DNA of 64,000 nt from Streptomyces sp. P9-A4 (GTDB lineage Bacteria > Actinomycetota > Actinomycetes > Streptomycetales > Streptomycetaceae), in NCBI RefSeq assembly GCF_036634195.1, contig NZ_JAZIFY010000001.1, positions 5,466,501 to 5,530,500 on the forward strand, given 5' to 3'. Both the position numbers and the translations under genes were made by a program. This document shows positions 49,979 to 58,560 of the stretch, one piece after another. The stretch's first letter is position 1, and every line of letters begins with the position of its first letter. The notes under the pieces were generated by a model. The model had not been told where the DNA came from, did not search any database, and saw only the letters and a program-made list of their open reading frames with translations.

Positions 49979-50746
49979 ATGAGCGGAACCATACGGACGA
50001 AGGGCGGCCACGGCCGCCTCGGCAGCGTGCTGTCGGGGCTGGCCGTGGCCGTCGGCTGTGTGCTCTTCCTCGGCGGATTCGGCTGGGGAGCCATGCTCTA
50101 CCAGCCGTACACCATCCCCTCGCAGTCCATGACCCCCACACTCGACGTGGGCTCCCGGGTCCTCGCCCAGCGCGTCGACGGCGCCGAGGTGCGGCGCGGA
50201 GACGTCGTGGTCTTCCGCGACCCCCTCTGGGGCGACGCGCCCATGGTCAAACGGGTCGCGGGCATCGGCGGCGACACCGTCGCCTGCTGCGACCGGGACG
50301 GACGCCTCACCGTCAACGGCACCCCCGTCGACGAGCCCTACGTCGAGCCCGGCCCCGAAGGCCGCGTCACCGCCTCCGACAAGGCGTTCTCCGTCACCGT
50401 CCCGGCGGACAGCCTCTTCCTCCTCGGCGACGACCGGCACCTCTCCCTCGACTCCCGCTCCCACCTGGAAGACGCCGGACAGGGCTCCGTGCCCCGCTCC
50501 ACGGTCACCGGCAGGGTCGACGCCGTCGTCTGGCCCGCCAAGGGCCTCCTGGACCGCCCCACGGGCTTCGCGGCACTCCCGGGCGGCACCTCCGAACCCG
50601 GGCCCCTGCACCTCCTCCTCACCGCGATCGGCGCCGGCGCCCTCCTGATCGTGCTCGGCGCCGCGTACGGCCCGGTGGCACGCCTCTTCACGAAGCGCCG
50701 CCCGACGGGACCGCGCACCGGGCAACGGGAGAGGGTGGGGGCATGA
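49979..50746 (+). CDS. sipZ: Type I signal peptidase (SipZ position)
   Basis: A 255-aa signal peptidase with an N-terminal membrane helix, catalytic Ser50 in IPSQSM and Lys91 in VKRVAGIGGD, and a C-terminal membrane helix (LLLTAIGAGALLIVLGAAY) followed by basic residues. The family box MGDHR/MGDNR is changed to LGDDRHLSLDSR. The start is ATG 49979; a frame from 49922 is longer but unsupported. The stop overlaps the Nudix gene (ATGA). Confidence 0.9.
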   Translation: MSGTIRTKGGHGRLGSVLSGLAVAVGCVLFLGGFGWGAMLYQPYTIPSQSMTPTLDVGSRVLAQRVDGAEVRRGDVVVFRDPLWGDAPMVKRVAGIGGDTVACCDRDGRLTVNGTPVDEPYVEPGPEGRVTASDKAFSVTVPADSLFLLGDDRHLSLDSRSHLEDAGQGSVPRSTVTGRVDAVVWPAKGLLDRPTGFAALPGGTSEPGPLHLLLTAIGAGALLIVLGAAYGPVARLFTKRRPTGPRTGQRERVGA

Positions 50747-51318
50747 CGGAACCGGAACCGGGGACGGAGCCGAGACCGACCGGGACCGATGCCCAGCCGT
50801 CCACCCGGTCCGGTGCCGAACCCGGGCCCGTCCTGCGGCGGCGGGTCGCCCGGGTCGTACTCCTCGACCCCGACGACCGCGTCCTGCTGATGCACGGTCA
50901 CGAGCCCGACGACCCGGCCGACACCTGGTGGTTCACCCCCGGCGGCGGCCTGGAGGGCGACGAGACCCACGAACAGGCCGCGCTGCGGGAACTCGCCGAG
51001 GAGACCGGCATCACCGAGGTCGACCTCGGACCCGTCCTCTGGAAGCGGTACTGCTCCTTCCCCTTCGACGGGCGGCGCTGGCACCAGGACGAGTGGTACT
51101 ACCTGGCCCGCACCCGGGGAACGGAGACCGCGCCCCGGCCGCAGGCCCTCACCGAACTGGAGACCCGCAGCCTCGCGGGCCTCAGATGGTGGACCTCCGC
51201 CGAACTGTCGGCGACCCATGAGACGGTGTACCCGACCAGACTCGCCGAGCTGCTGCGCACGCTGCTCGACGAGGGACCTCCGAGTGCCCCGGTGGTTCTC
51301 GCCCCGGAAATCGTTTAG
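50743..51318 (+). CDS. Nudix hydrolase
   Basis: A 191-aa protein with a perfect Nudix box (GX5EX7REUXEEXGU) spanning GGLEGDE to RELAEETGI, near residues 68-90. A Pro/Thr-rich lead of about 30 residues precedes the domain. The substrate is a nucleoside diphosphate linked to an unknown group. The ATG overlaps the sipZ stop by 4 bases, so it is the last gene of the sip operon. Confidence 0.92.
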   Translation: MTEPEPGTEPRPTGTDAQPSTRSGAEPGPVLRRRVARVVLLDPDDRVLLMHGHEPDDPADTWWFTPGGGLEGDETHEQAALRELAEETGITEVDLGPVLWKRYCSFPFDGRRWHQDEWYYLARTRGTETAPRPQALTELETRSLAGLRWWTSAELSATHETVYPTRLAELLRTLLDEGPPSAPVVLAPEIV

Positions 51319-51373
51319 GGGCGCGTCCGCCTGGCGCACAATAGGGGGACGCACGGCTGAAGGGGAACATGCC

Positions 51374-51682
51374 ATGAGCGCCGAGGACCTCGAGAAGTAC
51401 GAGACCGAGATGGAGCTGAAGCTCTACCGGGAGTACCGCGATGTCGTCGGGCTGTTCAAATACGTGATCGAGACCGAGCGGCGCTTCTACCTCACCAACG
51501 ACTACGAGATGCAGGTGCACTCGGTCCAGGGCGAGGTCTTCTTCGAGGTCAGCATGGCCGACGCCTGGGTCTGGGACATGTACCGTCCGGCCAGGTTCGT
51601 CAAGCAGGTCCGCGTCCTCACCTTCAAGGACGTGAACATCGAGGAGCTCAACAAGAGCGACCTCGAACTGCCCGGCAGCTGA
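51374..51682 (+). CDS. DUF2469 family protein
   Basis: A 102-aa acidic protein (SAEDLEKYETEMELKLYREY, ADAWVWDMYRPARFVKQVRVLTF). It is highly conserved across actinobacteria as DUF2469 and has no known function. The ATG at 51374 has GAAGGGGAA upstream. It is placed between the sip-Nudix operon and yraN, as in other Streptomyces. Confidence 0.9.
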   Translation: MSAEDLEKYETEMELKLYREYRDVVGLFKYVIETERRFYLTNDYEMQVHSVQGEVFFEVSMADAWVWDMYRPARFVKQVRVLTFKDVNIEELNKSDLELPGS

Positions 51683-51710
51683 CCCCGGCTCACCCCCACG
51701 AGTGAGCGGG

Positions 51711-51737
51711 TTGTCCACAGCCCACGGACCGTCCACA
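51711..51737. promoter_or_regulatory. Pair of DnaA-box-like sites upstream of yraN
   Basis: TTGTCCACA (51711-51719), the preferred Streptomyces DnaA box, and CCGTCCACA (51729-51737), which fits the degenerate consensus. They are in the same orientation with starts 18 bases apart. Confidence 0.55.
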
Positions 51738-51755
51738 GCGCCGCACACGATCCAC

Positions 51756-51786
51756 CCACCTCCGTCACAGTCGGTGACGGAGGTGG
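51756..51786 (+). promoter_or_regulatory. Hairpin covering the yraN ribosome binding site
   Basis: A perfect 13-bp stem (51756-51768 with 51774-51786) with a 5-base loop. The right arm contains GGAGG (51779-51783), the Shine-Dalgarno for the ATG at 51793. It could occlude translation or act as a terminator of upstream transcripts. Confidence 0.65.
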
Positions 51787-51792
51787 TGCCGT

Positions 51793-52158
51793 ATGAACAA
51801 GACCCAGGCACTCGGACGGTACGGAGAAGAGCTGGCGACCCGCCGGCTCACCGCGACCGGCATGCACATCCTCGCCCGCAACTGGCGCTGCGGCCGGACC
51901 GGCGAGATCGACATCGTCGCCCGCGACGGCGACACCCTCGTCATCTGCGAGGTCAAGACCCGCCGCCACGGCGGCTACGAAGACCCGATGGCCGCCGTCA
52001 CACCCCGCAAGGCCGACCGGCTCCGCCGCCTCGCCGCCTGCTGGCTCGACCGCCACGACACCCCCGCCCCGCACGGCGGCATCCGCATCGACCTCATCGG
52101 TATCGTCCTGCCCCACCGCGGCGCCCCCGTCCTCACCCACGCCCAGGGGGTGGCCTGA
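51793..52158 (+). CDS. yraN: YraN/UPF0102 family nuclease-like protein
   Basis: A 121-aa protein of the UPF0102 (predicted endonuclease, Holliday-resolvase-like) family. The core reads [25 protein letters not shown], whose Glu, Asp and ExK residues match the PD-(D/E)XK fold. Its function is unproven. The ATG at 51793 has GGAGG inside a hairpin. It ends 1 base before comM, and forms yraN-comM-dprA with genes for DNA uptake or processing. Confidence 0.92.
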   Translation: MNKTQALGRYGEELATRRLTATGMHILARNWRCGRTGEIDIVARDGDTLVICEVKTRRHGGYEDPMAAVTPRKADRLRRLAACWLDRHDTPAPHGGIRIDLIGIVLPHRGAPVLTHAQGVA

Positions 52159-52159
52159 G

Positions 52160-53782
52160 ATGGGATTCGCCCGCACCTGCTCCGTCGCACTCCTCGGCGT
52201 CGAAGGCGTCGTCGTCGAGGTACAGGCCGACCTCGAACCGGGAGTCGCCGCCTTCACCCTCGTCGGACTCCCCGACAAAAGCCTCACCGAAAGCCGCGAC
52301 CGCGTCCGCGCCGCCGTCGTCAACTCCGGTGCCGAATGGCCCCAGAAGAAACTCACCGTAGGACTCAGCCCCGCATCCGTCCCCAAGAGCGGATCCGGAT
52401 TCGACCTCGCCATCGCGGCAAGCGTCCTCGGCGCCGCCGAACGCATCGACCCACGCGCCATCGCCGACCTCGTCCTCATCGGCGAACTCGGACTCGACGG
52501 CCGCGTCCGCCCCGTCCGCGGCATCCTGCCCGCCGTCCTCGCCGCCGCCGACGCCGGCTACCGCCAGGTCGTCGTACCCGAACAGACCGCCGGCGAGGCC
52601 TCCCTCGTCCCCGGAGTCTCCGTCCTCGGCGTCCGCAGCCTCCGCCAGCTCATCGCCATCCTCACCGACGAACCCGTCCCCGAGGAGGAACCCACCGAAG
52701 CGGGCCGCCCCGACGCCATGCTCGCCGGACTCCTCCTCCCCGGCGCCGGCCTCGGCACCGGACTCACCACCGCCCCCGGCGACCCCACCGAAGGCCCCGA
52801 CCTCGCCGACGTCGCCGGCCAGCACCGCGCCCGCCGCGCCCTCGAAGTCGCCGCCGCCGGCAGCCACCACCTCCTGCTCTCCGGACCACCCGGAGCCGGA
52901 AAGACCATGCTGGCCGAACGACTCCCCGGCATCCTCCCGCCCCTCACCCGACAGGAATCCCTCGAAGTCACCGCCGTCCACTCCGTCGCCGGCATCCTCC
53001 CGCCCGGCGAACCCCTCGTCCGCCGCGCCCCCTACTGCGCACCCCACCACTCCGCCACCATGCAGTCCCTCGTCGGCGGCGGGAACGGCCTCCCCAGGCC
53101 CGGCGCCGTCTCCCTCGCCCACCGCGGCATCCTCTTCCTCGACGAAGCCCCCGAGTTCTCCGGAAAGGCACTCGACGCCCTCCGCCAGCCCCTGGAATCC
53201 GGACACGTCGTCATCGCCCGCGCCGCCGGAGTCGTACGCCTCCCCGCCCGCTTCCTCCTCGCCCTCGCCGCCAACCCCTGCCCCTGCGGACGCCACACCC
53301 TGCACGGCGCCGGCTGCGAATGCCCCGCCGCCCTCGTCCGCCGCTACCAGGCCCGCCTCTCAGGCCCCCTCCTCGACCGCGTCGACCTACGCCTCGAAGT
53401 CGAACCCGTCACCCGCGCCGACCTCCTCGGCCAGGGCGGCCGGGGCGAGAGCACCGCCGCCGTCGCCGAACGCGTCCGCGAAGCCCGCGCCCGCGCCGCC
53501 ACCCGCCTCGCCGACACCCCCTGGACCGTCAACAGCGAGATCCCCGGACACGAACTCCGCACCCGCTACCTCACGGCCCCCGGAGCCCTCGCCGAGGCCG
53601 AACGCGACATCGAACGCGGACTCCTCACCGCCCGCGGCCTCGACCGCGTACTCCGCGTCGCCTGGACCCTCGCCGACCTCGCCGGACACGACCGCCCCGA
53701 CCACCAGGACATCGCCCTCGCCCTCGAACTGCGCACCGGCATCGCCCGCGGAGTGCCCGTCGGAGCGGGGGAGCGCGCATGA
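52160..53782 (+). CDS. comM: ComM/YifB-type Mg-chelatase-like AAA+ ATPase
   Basis: A 540-aa protein. The N-terminal Lon-protease-like fold (FTLVGLPDKSLTESRDRVRAA) is followed by an AAA+ core: GPPGAGKTMLAERL (Walker A), FLDEAPEF (Walker B), and a CPCG zinc-like cluster. In naturally competent bacteria ComM is a branch-migration helicase for integrating foreign DNA. The ATG at 52160 is 1 base after the yraN stop, and the stop overlaps dprA (ATGA). Confidence 0.94.
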   Translation: MGFARTCSVALLGVEGVVVEVQADLEPGVAAFTLVGLPDKSLTESRDRVRAAVVNSGAEWPQKKLTVGLSPASVPKSGSGFDLAIAASVLGAAERIDPRAIADLVLIGELGLDGRVRPVRGILPAVLAAADAGYRQVVVPEQTAGEASLVPGVSVLGVRSLRQLIAILTDEPVPEEEPTEAGRPDAMLAGLLLPGAGLGTGLTTAPGDPTEGPDLADVAGQHRARRALEVAAAGSHHLLLSGPPGAGKTMLAERLPGILPPLTRQESLEVTAVHSVAGILPPGEPLVRRAPYCAPHHSATMQSLVGGGNGLPRPGAVSLAHRGILFLDEAPEFSGKALDALRQPLESGHVVIARAAGVVRLPARFLLALAANPCPCGRHTLHGAGCECPAALVRRYQARLSGPLLDRVDLRLEVEPVTRADLLGQGGRGESTAAVAERVREARARAATRLADTPWTVNSEIPGHELRTRYLTAPGALAEAERDIERGLLTARGLDRVLRVAWTLADLAGHDRPDHQDIALALELRTGIARGVPVGAGERA

Positions 53783-55017
53783 CCACCGGCGCCACCACGG
53801 ACGAGCGACGGGCCCGCGCCGTCCTCAGCCGAGCCATCGAACCCGGCGACGAACACGCCGGCCGCTGGCTCCGCCACTACGGGCCCACCGACTTCGTCAC
53901 CCACCTGCTCCGGACGCCGGACGGCATGGACGCCCGGGCCTCCCACAGTTCCGGGACCCCCGGTGGGGAGCCCCTTCCCGGGAGCGGAGACCTCGGCGGA
54001 GACCCCTTTCCCGGGACCGGCGGCAAACGCGTCGCGTCCTGGCGGCTCCGCGCCACCGCCGCCGACCCCGACCGGGACCTCGACACCGTCCACCGGCTCG
54101 GCGGACGCTTCGTCGTCCCCGGCGACACCGAATGGCCCCGTCAACTCGACGACCTGGGAGACACCCGCCCCATCGGCCTCTGGGTCAGAGGCCCCGCCGA
54201 CCTGCGCACCTGGGCCCTCCGCTCCGTCGCCCTGGTCGGCGCCCGCGCCTGCACCCCGTACGGCGCGCACACCGCCGCCGACCTCGCCACCGGCCTCGCC
54301 CGCCACGGCTGGGTCGTCGTCTCCGGCGCGGCCTACGGCATCGACGGCGCCGCGCACCGGGGCGCGCTCGCCGCGGGCGGCGCCACCGTCGCCGTACTCG
54401 CCTGCGGGGTCGACACCCCCTACCCCCGCGGCCACGACCAGCTCATCCGCCGCATCGCCGAACAAGGCCTCGTCGTCGGGGAGTTGCCGCCCGACAGCCA
54501 CCCCACCCCCAGCCGCTTCATCCTCCGCAACAGGGTCATCGCCGCCCTCACCCGCGGCACCGTCGTCATCGAGGCACAGCACCGCAGCGGCTCCCTCGTC
54601 ACCGCCCGCGCCGCCGCCCGCCTCGGCCGCCACACCATGGGCGTCCCCGGCCCGGTGACCAGCACGCTCTCCGCCGGAGTCCACGAACTCCTGCGCGGTG
54701 AGGCCACCCTCGTCACCGACGCCGACGAGATCGTCGAACTCATCGGTGACATGGGGCAGCTCGCGCCGACGCGCCGAGGGCCCGTCCTGCCTCGCGACCT
54801 CCTCGCCCCCGCCGCGAAACAGGTCCTCGAAGCGGTCCCCGCGCCCGGCCCCACCCCCACGACCGTCATCGCCCGCCGGGCCGGGACCACCCCGGACGAC
54901 ACCCTCGCCAGGCTGTACGAACTCCACTCCCTCGGCTTTGTCGAACGCCGCGGTGAGGGCTGGCAGTTGACGAACACCGCGACACCCGGGTCGAACGCGC
55001 GGCGAGGCGGTACTTGA
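53779..55017 (+). CDS. dprA: DNA processing protein DprA (Smf)
   Basis: A 412-aa Rossmann-fold protein that loads RecA on incoming single-stranded DNA in competent bacteria. The core GARACTPYGAHTAADLA, VVSGAAYGIDGAAHRGAL and HPTPSRFILRNRVIAALTRG motifs are intact, and a C-terminal winged helix is visible. An insert of about 30 residues (about 52-82), rich in Gly, Pro and Ser, interrupts the N-terminal part and looks low-complexity. The ATG overlaps comM by 4 bases. Confidence 0.93.
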   Translation: MTTGATTDERRARAVLSRAIEPGDEHAGRWLRHYGPTDFVTHLLRTPDGMDARASHSSGTPGGEPLPGSGDLGGDPFPGTGGKRVASWRLRATAADPDRDLDTVHRLGGRFVVPGDTEWPRQLDDLGDTRPIGLWVRGPADLRTWALRSVALVGARACTPYGAHTAADLATGLARHGWVVVSGAAYGIDGAAHRGALAAGGATVAVLACGVDTPYPRGHDQLIRRIAEQGLVVGELPPDSHPTPSRFILRNRVIAALTRGTVVIEAQHRSGSLVTARAAARLGRHTMGVPGPVTSTLSAGVHELLRGEATLVTDADEIVELIGDMGQLAPTRRGPVLPRDLLAPAAKQVLEAVPAPGPTPTTVIARRAGTTPDDTLARLYELHSLGFVERRGEGWQLTNTATPGSNARRGGT

Positions 55018-55262
55018 CCTGGAGCATTCGGGTGAAAGGGTGATGCGGATGAACAACCGAGTTCTCTCGGCCGCACCCGAGGGGCCGACGCGCGCCACGG
55101 CCCGGGTTCGAAGATGTGGCCGACGGCGTCCACCCGGAGCGGCGCGATCCGCCGATGTTCGCTCACCGCTACGGCGCACTCACGCTACGCTCACCAGAAT
55201 TCCCACCAGGACACCCGCATCCACATCTCCACACCCGACAGCAGAACGGCTCAAGGCAACGC

Positions 55263-56099
55263 ATGCCCCAGCACACCTCCGGGTCTGACCGCGCTGTGGT
55301 GCCCCCAGCAGCCCGGGGCACCGTGCGACCACCCGCACCGACCTCCCTCGACGAACTGTGGCGGTCGTACAAGGACACGGGAGACGAGCGACTGCGGGAG
55401 CAGCTGATCCTGCACTACTCACCGCTCGTCAAATACGTCGCCGGACGCGTCAGCGTCGGCCTCCCCTCCAACGTGGAACAGGCCGACTTCGTCTCCTCCG
55501 GGGTCTTCGGCCTCATCGACGCCATCGAGAAGTTCGACGTCGAGCGCGCGATCAAGTTCGAGACGTACGCCATCACCCGTATCCGCGGCGCCATGATCGA
55601 CGAACTCCGCGCCCTGGACTGGATCCCGCGCTCCGTCCGCCAGAAGGCCCGCAACGTCGAGCGCGCCTACGCCACCCTCGAAGCCCAGCTCCGGCGCACC
55701 CCCTCCGAGACCGAGGTCGCCGCCGAGATGGACATCACGCTGGAGGAACTGCACGCGGTTTTCAGCCAGTTGTCCCTGGCGAACGTGGTGGCCCTGGAAG
55801 AGCTCCTGCACGTCGGCGGCGAGGGCGGCGACCGGCTCTCCCTGATGGACACCCTGGAGGACACGGCCGCCGACAACCCCGTCGAGGTCGCCGAGGGCCG
55901 CGAGCTGCGCCGGCTGCTCGCCCGCGCCATCAACACCCTCCCCGAACGGGAGAAGACCGTCGTCACCCTCTACTACTACGAGGGCCTCACCCTGGCGGAG
56001 ATCGGCCACGTCCTCGGTGTCACCGAGAGCCGTGTCAGCCAGATCCACACCAAGTCCGTCCTCCAGCTCCGCGCCAAGCTGGCCGACGTCGGACGCTGA
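55263..56099 (+). CDS. whiG: Sporulation sigma factor WhiG
   Basis: A 278-aa FliA/sigma-28-class sigma factor that starts aerial hyphal sporulation. Regions 2 ([38 protein letters not shown]), 3 ([19 protein letters not shown]) and 4 ([37 protein letters not shown]) are clear. The ATG at 55263 matches the S. coelicolor N terminus as I recall it; the longer frame from 55116 is unsupported. It directly follows dprA; in S. coelicolor, from memory, extra genes lie between them. Confidence 0.96.
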   Translation: MPQHTSGSDRAVVPPAARGTVRPPAPTSLDELWRSYKDTGDERLREQLILHYSPLVKYVAGRVSVGLPSNVEQADFVSSGVFGLIDAIEKFDVERAIKFETYAITRIRGAMIDELRALDWIPRSVRQKARNVERAYATLEAQLRRTPSETEVAAEMDITLEELHAVFSQLSLANVVALEELLHVGGEGGDRLSLMDTLEDTAADNPVEVAEGRELRRLLARAINTLPEREKTVVTLYYYEGLTLAEIGHVLGVTESRVSQIHTKSVLQLRAKLADVGR

Positions 56100-56128
56100 C
56101 CGGCGCCGGCCGGTCGTACAGTGGAGCC

Positions 56129-56719
56129 GTGCCCAGGATTCGAGCGGCCTCCGTGGCCGAGCACCGGACGATGCAGCGCGGCGCCCTCCTGGACGCCGCG
56201 CGTTCCCTGCTGTCGGAGGGCGGTACGGAGGCGCTGACCTTCCCCGCACTCGCCGAGCGCACGGGCCTCGCCCGTTCCTCGGTGTACGAGTACTTCCGAT
56301 CGCGCGCGGCCGTCGTCGAAGAGCTGTGCGCCGTCGACTTCCCCGTCTGGGCCGCCGAGGTCGAGACCGCGATGGACGCGGCGGCCACCCCGAAGGGCAA
56401 GGTCGAGGCCTACGTCCGCACCCAGCTGGAGCTGGTCGGGGACCGGCGTCACCGCGCGGTCGTCGCCATCTCGGCGAGCGAGCTCGACGACGGCGCCCGC
56501 GAGAAGATCCGCGCGGCCCACGGCGGCCTCGTCGCGATGATCGTCGAAGCCCTCGCCGCCCTGGGCCAGCCCCAGCCCCGGCTGGGCGCCATGCTCCTCC
56601 AGGGCGTCGTCGACGCCGCCGTCCGCCGCATCGAACTCGGCGCGGCCGAGAACCCCACGGAGATCGCCGAGGCGGCGGTCGCGATGGCCCTCCATGGAGT
56701 CGGCGGCCCTCAAGCCTGA
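56129..56719 (+). CDS. TetR-family transcriptional regulator
   Basis: A 196-aa regulator with an N-terminal helix-turn-helix (GALLDAARSLLSEGGTEALTF to GLARSSVYEYFRSRAAVVEEL) and an effector domain of unknown ligand. The GTG at 56129 has GTGGAG upstream, 29 bases after whiG. A perfect palindromic operator of TetR type exists elsewhere in the window (28734-28752), but no link is implied by position. Confidence 0.88.
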   Translation: MPRIRAASVAEHRTMQRGALLDAARSLLSEGGTEALTFPALAERTGLARSSVYEYFRSRAAVVEELCAVDFPVWAAEVETAMDAAATPKGKVEAYVRTQLELVGDRRHRAVVAISASELDDGAREKIRAAHGGLVAMIVEALAALGQPQPRLGAMLLQGVVDAAVRRIELGAAENPTEIAEAAVAMALHGVGGPQA

Positions 56720-56735
56720 TCAACCTGCTGGGGGG

Positions 56736-56818
56736 CCTCCCCCCCCCACCCCCTCCCTCCCCCCTCCCCCTCCCCCTCCCCCTTCCCCTCTCCCTCCCCC
56801 CTTCCCCTCTCCCTCTTC
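56736..56818. repeat. Long polypyrimidine (C/T) tract
   Basis: The tract covers 83 bases, of which 82 are C or T (one A at 56748), made of CCCCT and CCCTCT-like runs. It lies between the convergent TetR and LytM-like genes, and reads as polypurine on the other strand. Confidence 0.9.
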
Positions 56819-56822
56819 GTGG

Positions 56823-57272
56823 TCAGTTTCTGAGCGGGAGCAGGCGTGAGGGGGCTCGTTTCGTCAGGAGGAGGGGGTTCAGGTATTGGGTGCCTCGTAG
56901 GAGGCCCCAGTGGAGGCAGGACGTCGGGCAGTGGGGGCTCTCGGTGACGTGGGCGATCGGGGTGCCGGGTGTGACAGTGGTGCCGGCGGGGACCAGGGGG
57001 GTCACCGGGGTGAAGGTCGTGCGGAGTGGGGGAGTGCCCGTGCCCGGCAGGGTGAGGGTGACGGCGCCGTGGCCGCCGACCGGGCCCGCGAAGGTGACCG
57101 TGCCGGCGGCCGGGGCGAGGACCGGGGTGCCGGGGGGTGCGGCGAGGTCGACGCCGCGGTGCCCGGCGGCGTACGGGCCGGGTGGGGGCTGCCAGCCGCG
57201 GAGGATCTCGGGCGGTGGCGGGCCCACGGGCCACAGGAGCCCGACGGTGAGGATCAGGGTCATCAGGTGCAT
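56823..57272 (-). CDS. Secreted LytM/M23-domain protein with altered active site
   Basis: A 149-aa protein with a signal-like hydrophobic start ([15 protein letters not shown]) and an M23 domain: [23 protein letters not shown] carries HxxxD, and the second motif reads CLHWG where active M23 enzymes have HxH. Cys in place of the first His and a second nearby Cys (HCPTSC) suggest a disulphide and loss of zinc binding. Possibly an adaptor or activator rather than an enzyme. The start is ATG 57272 with GGGGAG upstream. Confidence 0.82.
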   Translation of the reverse strand: MHLMTLILTVGLLWPVGPPPPEILRGWQPPPGPYAAGHRGVDLAAPPGTPVLAPAAGTVTFAGPVGGHGAVTLTLPGTGTPPLRTTFTPVTPLVPAGTTVTPGTPIAHVTESPHCPTSCLHWGLLRGTQYLNPLLLTKRAPSRLLPLRN

Positions 57273-57322
57273 GGGGAAAGACTCCCCGGGTGGTTCGGTT
57301 CGTGGGGGTCGCGGGCGGTTTC

Positions 57323-57349
57323 TGTGGACTACCGGCCGGTTGTGGACAG
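57323..57349. promoter_or_regulatory. Pair of DnaA-box-like sites upstream of rpsB
   Basis: TGTGGACTA (57323-57331) and TGTGGACAG (57341-57349) read TAGTCCACA and CTGTCCACA on the minus strand; the second fits the Streptomyces consensus and the first has one mismatch. Starts are 18 bases apart, as in the pair near yraN. The rest of the 252-base gap holds the rpsB leader, with a -10-like TACACT at 57379 and a small hairpin near 57394-57411. Confidence 0.45.
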
Positions 57350-57524
57350 CGCCGTCACCCGCTGCTCCCGGGGTCCCGTACACTTCTCTTGGCGACCCGG
57401 GTCACCGGGTCGACTTCGCACGCCCCGCCACTGCCCTCACCGGACGTGGCAGCGCCTTTCGGTCCCTCGTGGGCATGGCGCGCCGGGGCGTCAGGAAAAC
57501 AACCGAGAAACCAAGGAGATGGCC

Positions 57525-58457
57525 ATGGCCGTCGTCACGATGCGGGAGCTGCTGGAGAGCGGCGTCCACTTCGGTCACCAGACCCGTCGCTGGAACCCGA
57601 AGATGAAGCGCTTCATCTTCACCGAGCGCAACGGCATCTACATCATCGACCTGCTCCAGTCGCTGTCGTACATCGACCGCGCCTTCGAGTTCGTCAAGGA
57701 GACCGTCGCCCACGGCGGCTCCATCATGTTCGTCGGTACGAAGAAGCAGGCCCAGGAGGCCATCGCCGAGCAGGCGACGCGTGTCGGCATGCCGTACGTC
57801 AACCAGCGTTGGCTCGGTGGCATGCTCACCAACTTCTCCACCGTCTACAAGCGTCTGCAGCGCCTCAAGGAGCTCGAGCAGATCGACTTCGAGGACGTCG
57901 CCGCTTCTGGTCTCACCAAGAAGGAGCTTCTCGTGCTCTCGCGCGAGAAGGCCAAGCTGGAGAAGACCCTCGGTGGTATCCGCGAGATGTCCAAGGTTCC
58001 CAGCGCCGTCTGGATCGTGGACACCAAGAAGGAGCACATCGCCGTCGGCGAGGCTCGCAAGCTGAAGATCCCGGTCGTCGCGATCCTCGACACCAACTGT
58101 GACCCCGACGAGGTCGACTACAAGATCCCGGGCAACGACGACGCGATCCGCTCCGTCACCCTGCTCACCCGCGTGATCGCCGACGCCGTCGCCGAGGGCC
58201 TCATCGCCCGCTCCGGCGCCGCGACCGGCGACTCGAAGCCGGGCGAGAAGGCCGCCGGCGAGCCCCTCGCCGAGTGGGAGCGCGACCTGCTCGAGGGTGA
58301 GAAGAAGGCCGACGACGCCGAGGTCCAGACCTCCGCCGAGACCGAGAAGGTCGCGGACGCCGAGGCTGCCGAGGCCACCGAGGCCGTCGCCGAGGTCGCC
58401 GAGGTCGCCGAGGTCGTCGAGGCCGAGGCTCCGGCCGCGGACGCCGAGCAGGCCTGA
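57525..58457 (+). CDS. rpsB: 30S ribosomal protein S2
   Basis: A 310-aa S2. The conserved core is [36 protein letters not shown], and [29 protein letters not shown]. The last ~75 residues form an acidic Glu/Ala/Val repeat tail not found in E. coli S2 but usual in Streptomyces. The ATG at 57525 has AAGGAG 6 bases upstream. It precedes tsf in the standard order. Confidence 0.97.
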   Translation: MAVVTMRELLESGVHFGHQTRRWNPKMKRFIFTERNGIYIIDLLQSLSYIDRAFEFVKETVAHGGSIMFVGTKKQAQEAIAEQATRVGMPYVNQRWLGGMLTNFSTVYKRLQRLKELEQIDFEDVAASGLTKKELLVLSREKAKLEKTLGGIREMSKVPSAVWIVDTKKEHIAVGEARKLKIPVVAILDTNCDPDEVDYKIPGNDDAIRSVTLLTRVIADAVAEGLIARSGAATGDSKPGEKAAGEPLAEWERDLLEGEKKADDAEVQTSAETEKVADAEAAEATEAVAEVAEVAEVVEAEAPAADAEQA

Positions 58458-58479
58458 CCCTTCAGGACCTTCGGGTAGT

Positions 58480-58511
58480 GACGGCGGGGGAGCGCGTTGG
58501 CCCCCGCCGTC
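58480..58511 (+). terminator. Hairpin between rpsB and tsf
   Basis: A perfect 11-bp stem (58480-58490 with 58501-58511) with a 10-base loop. It probably attenuates transcription into tsf, or is a processing site. Confidence 0.65.
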
Positions 58512-58560
58512 CACCCGTGGACCCGCCCGATCTTTCAGACTTCGAGAGAGAAACAGACTC

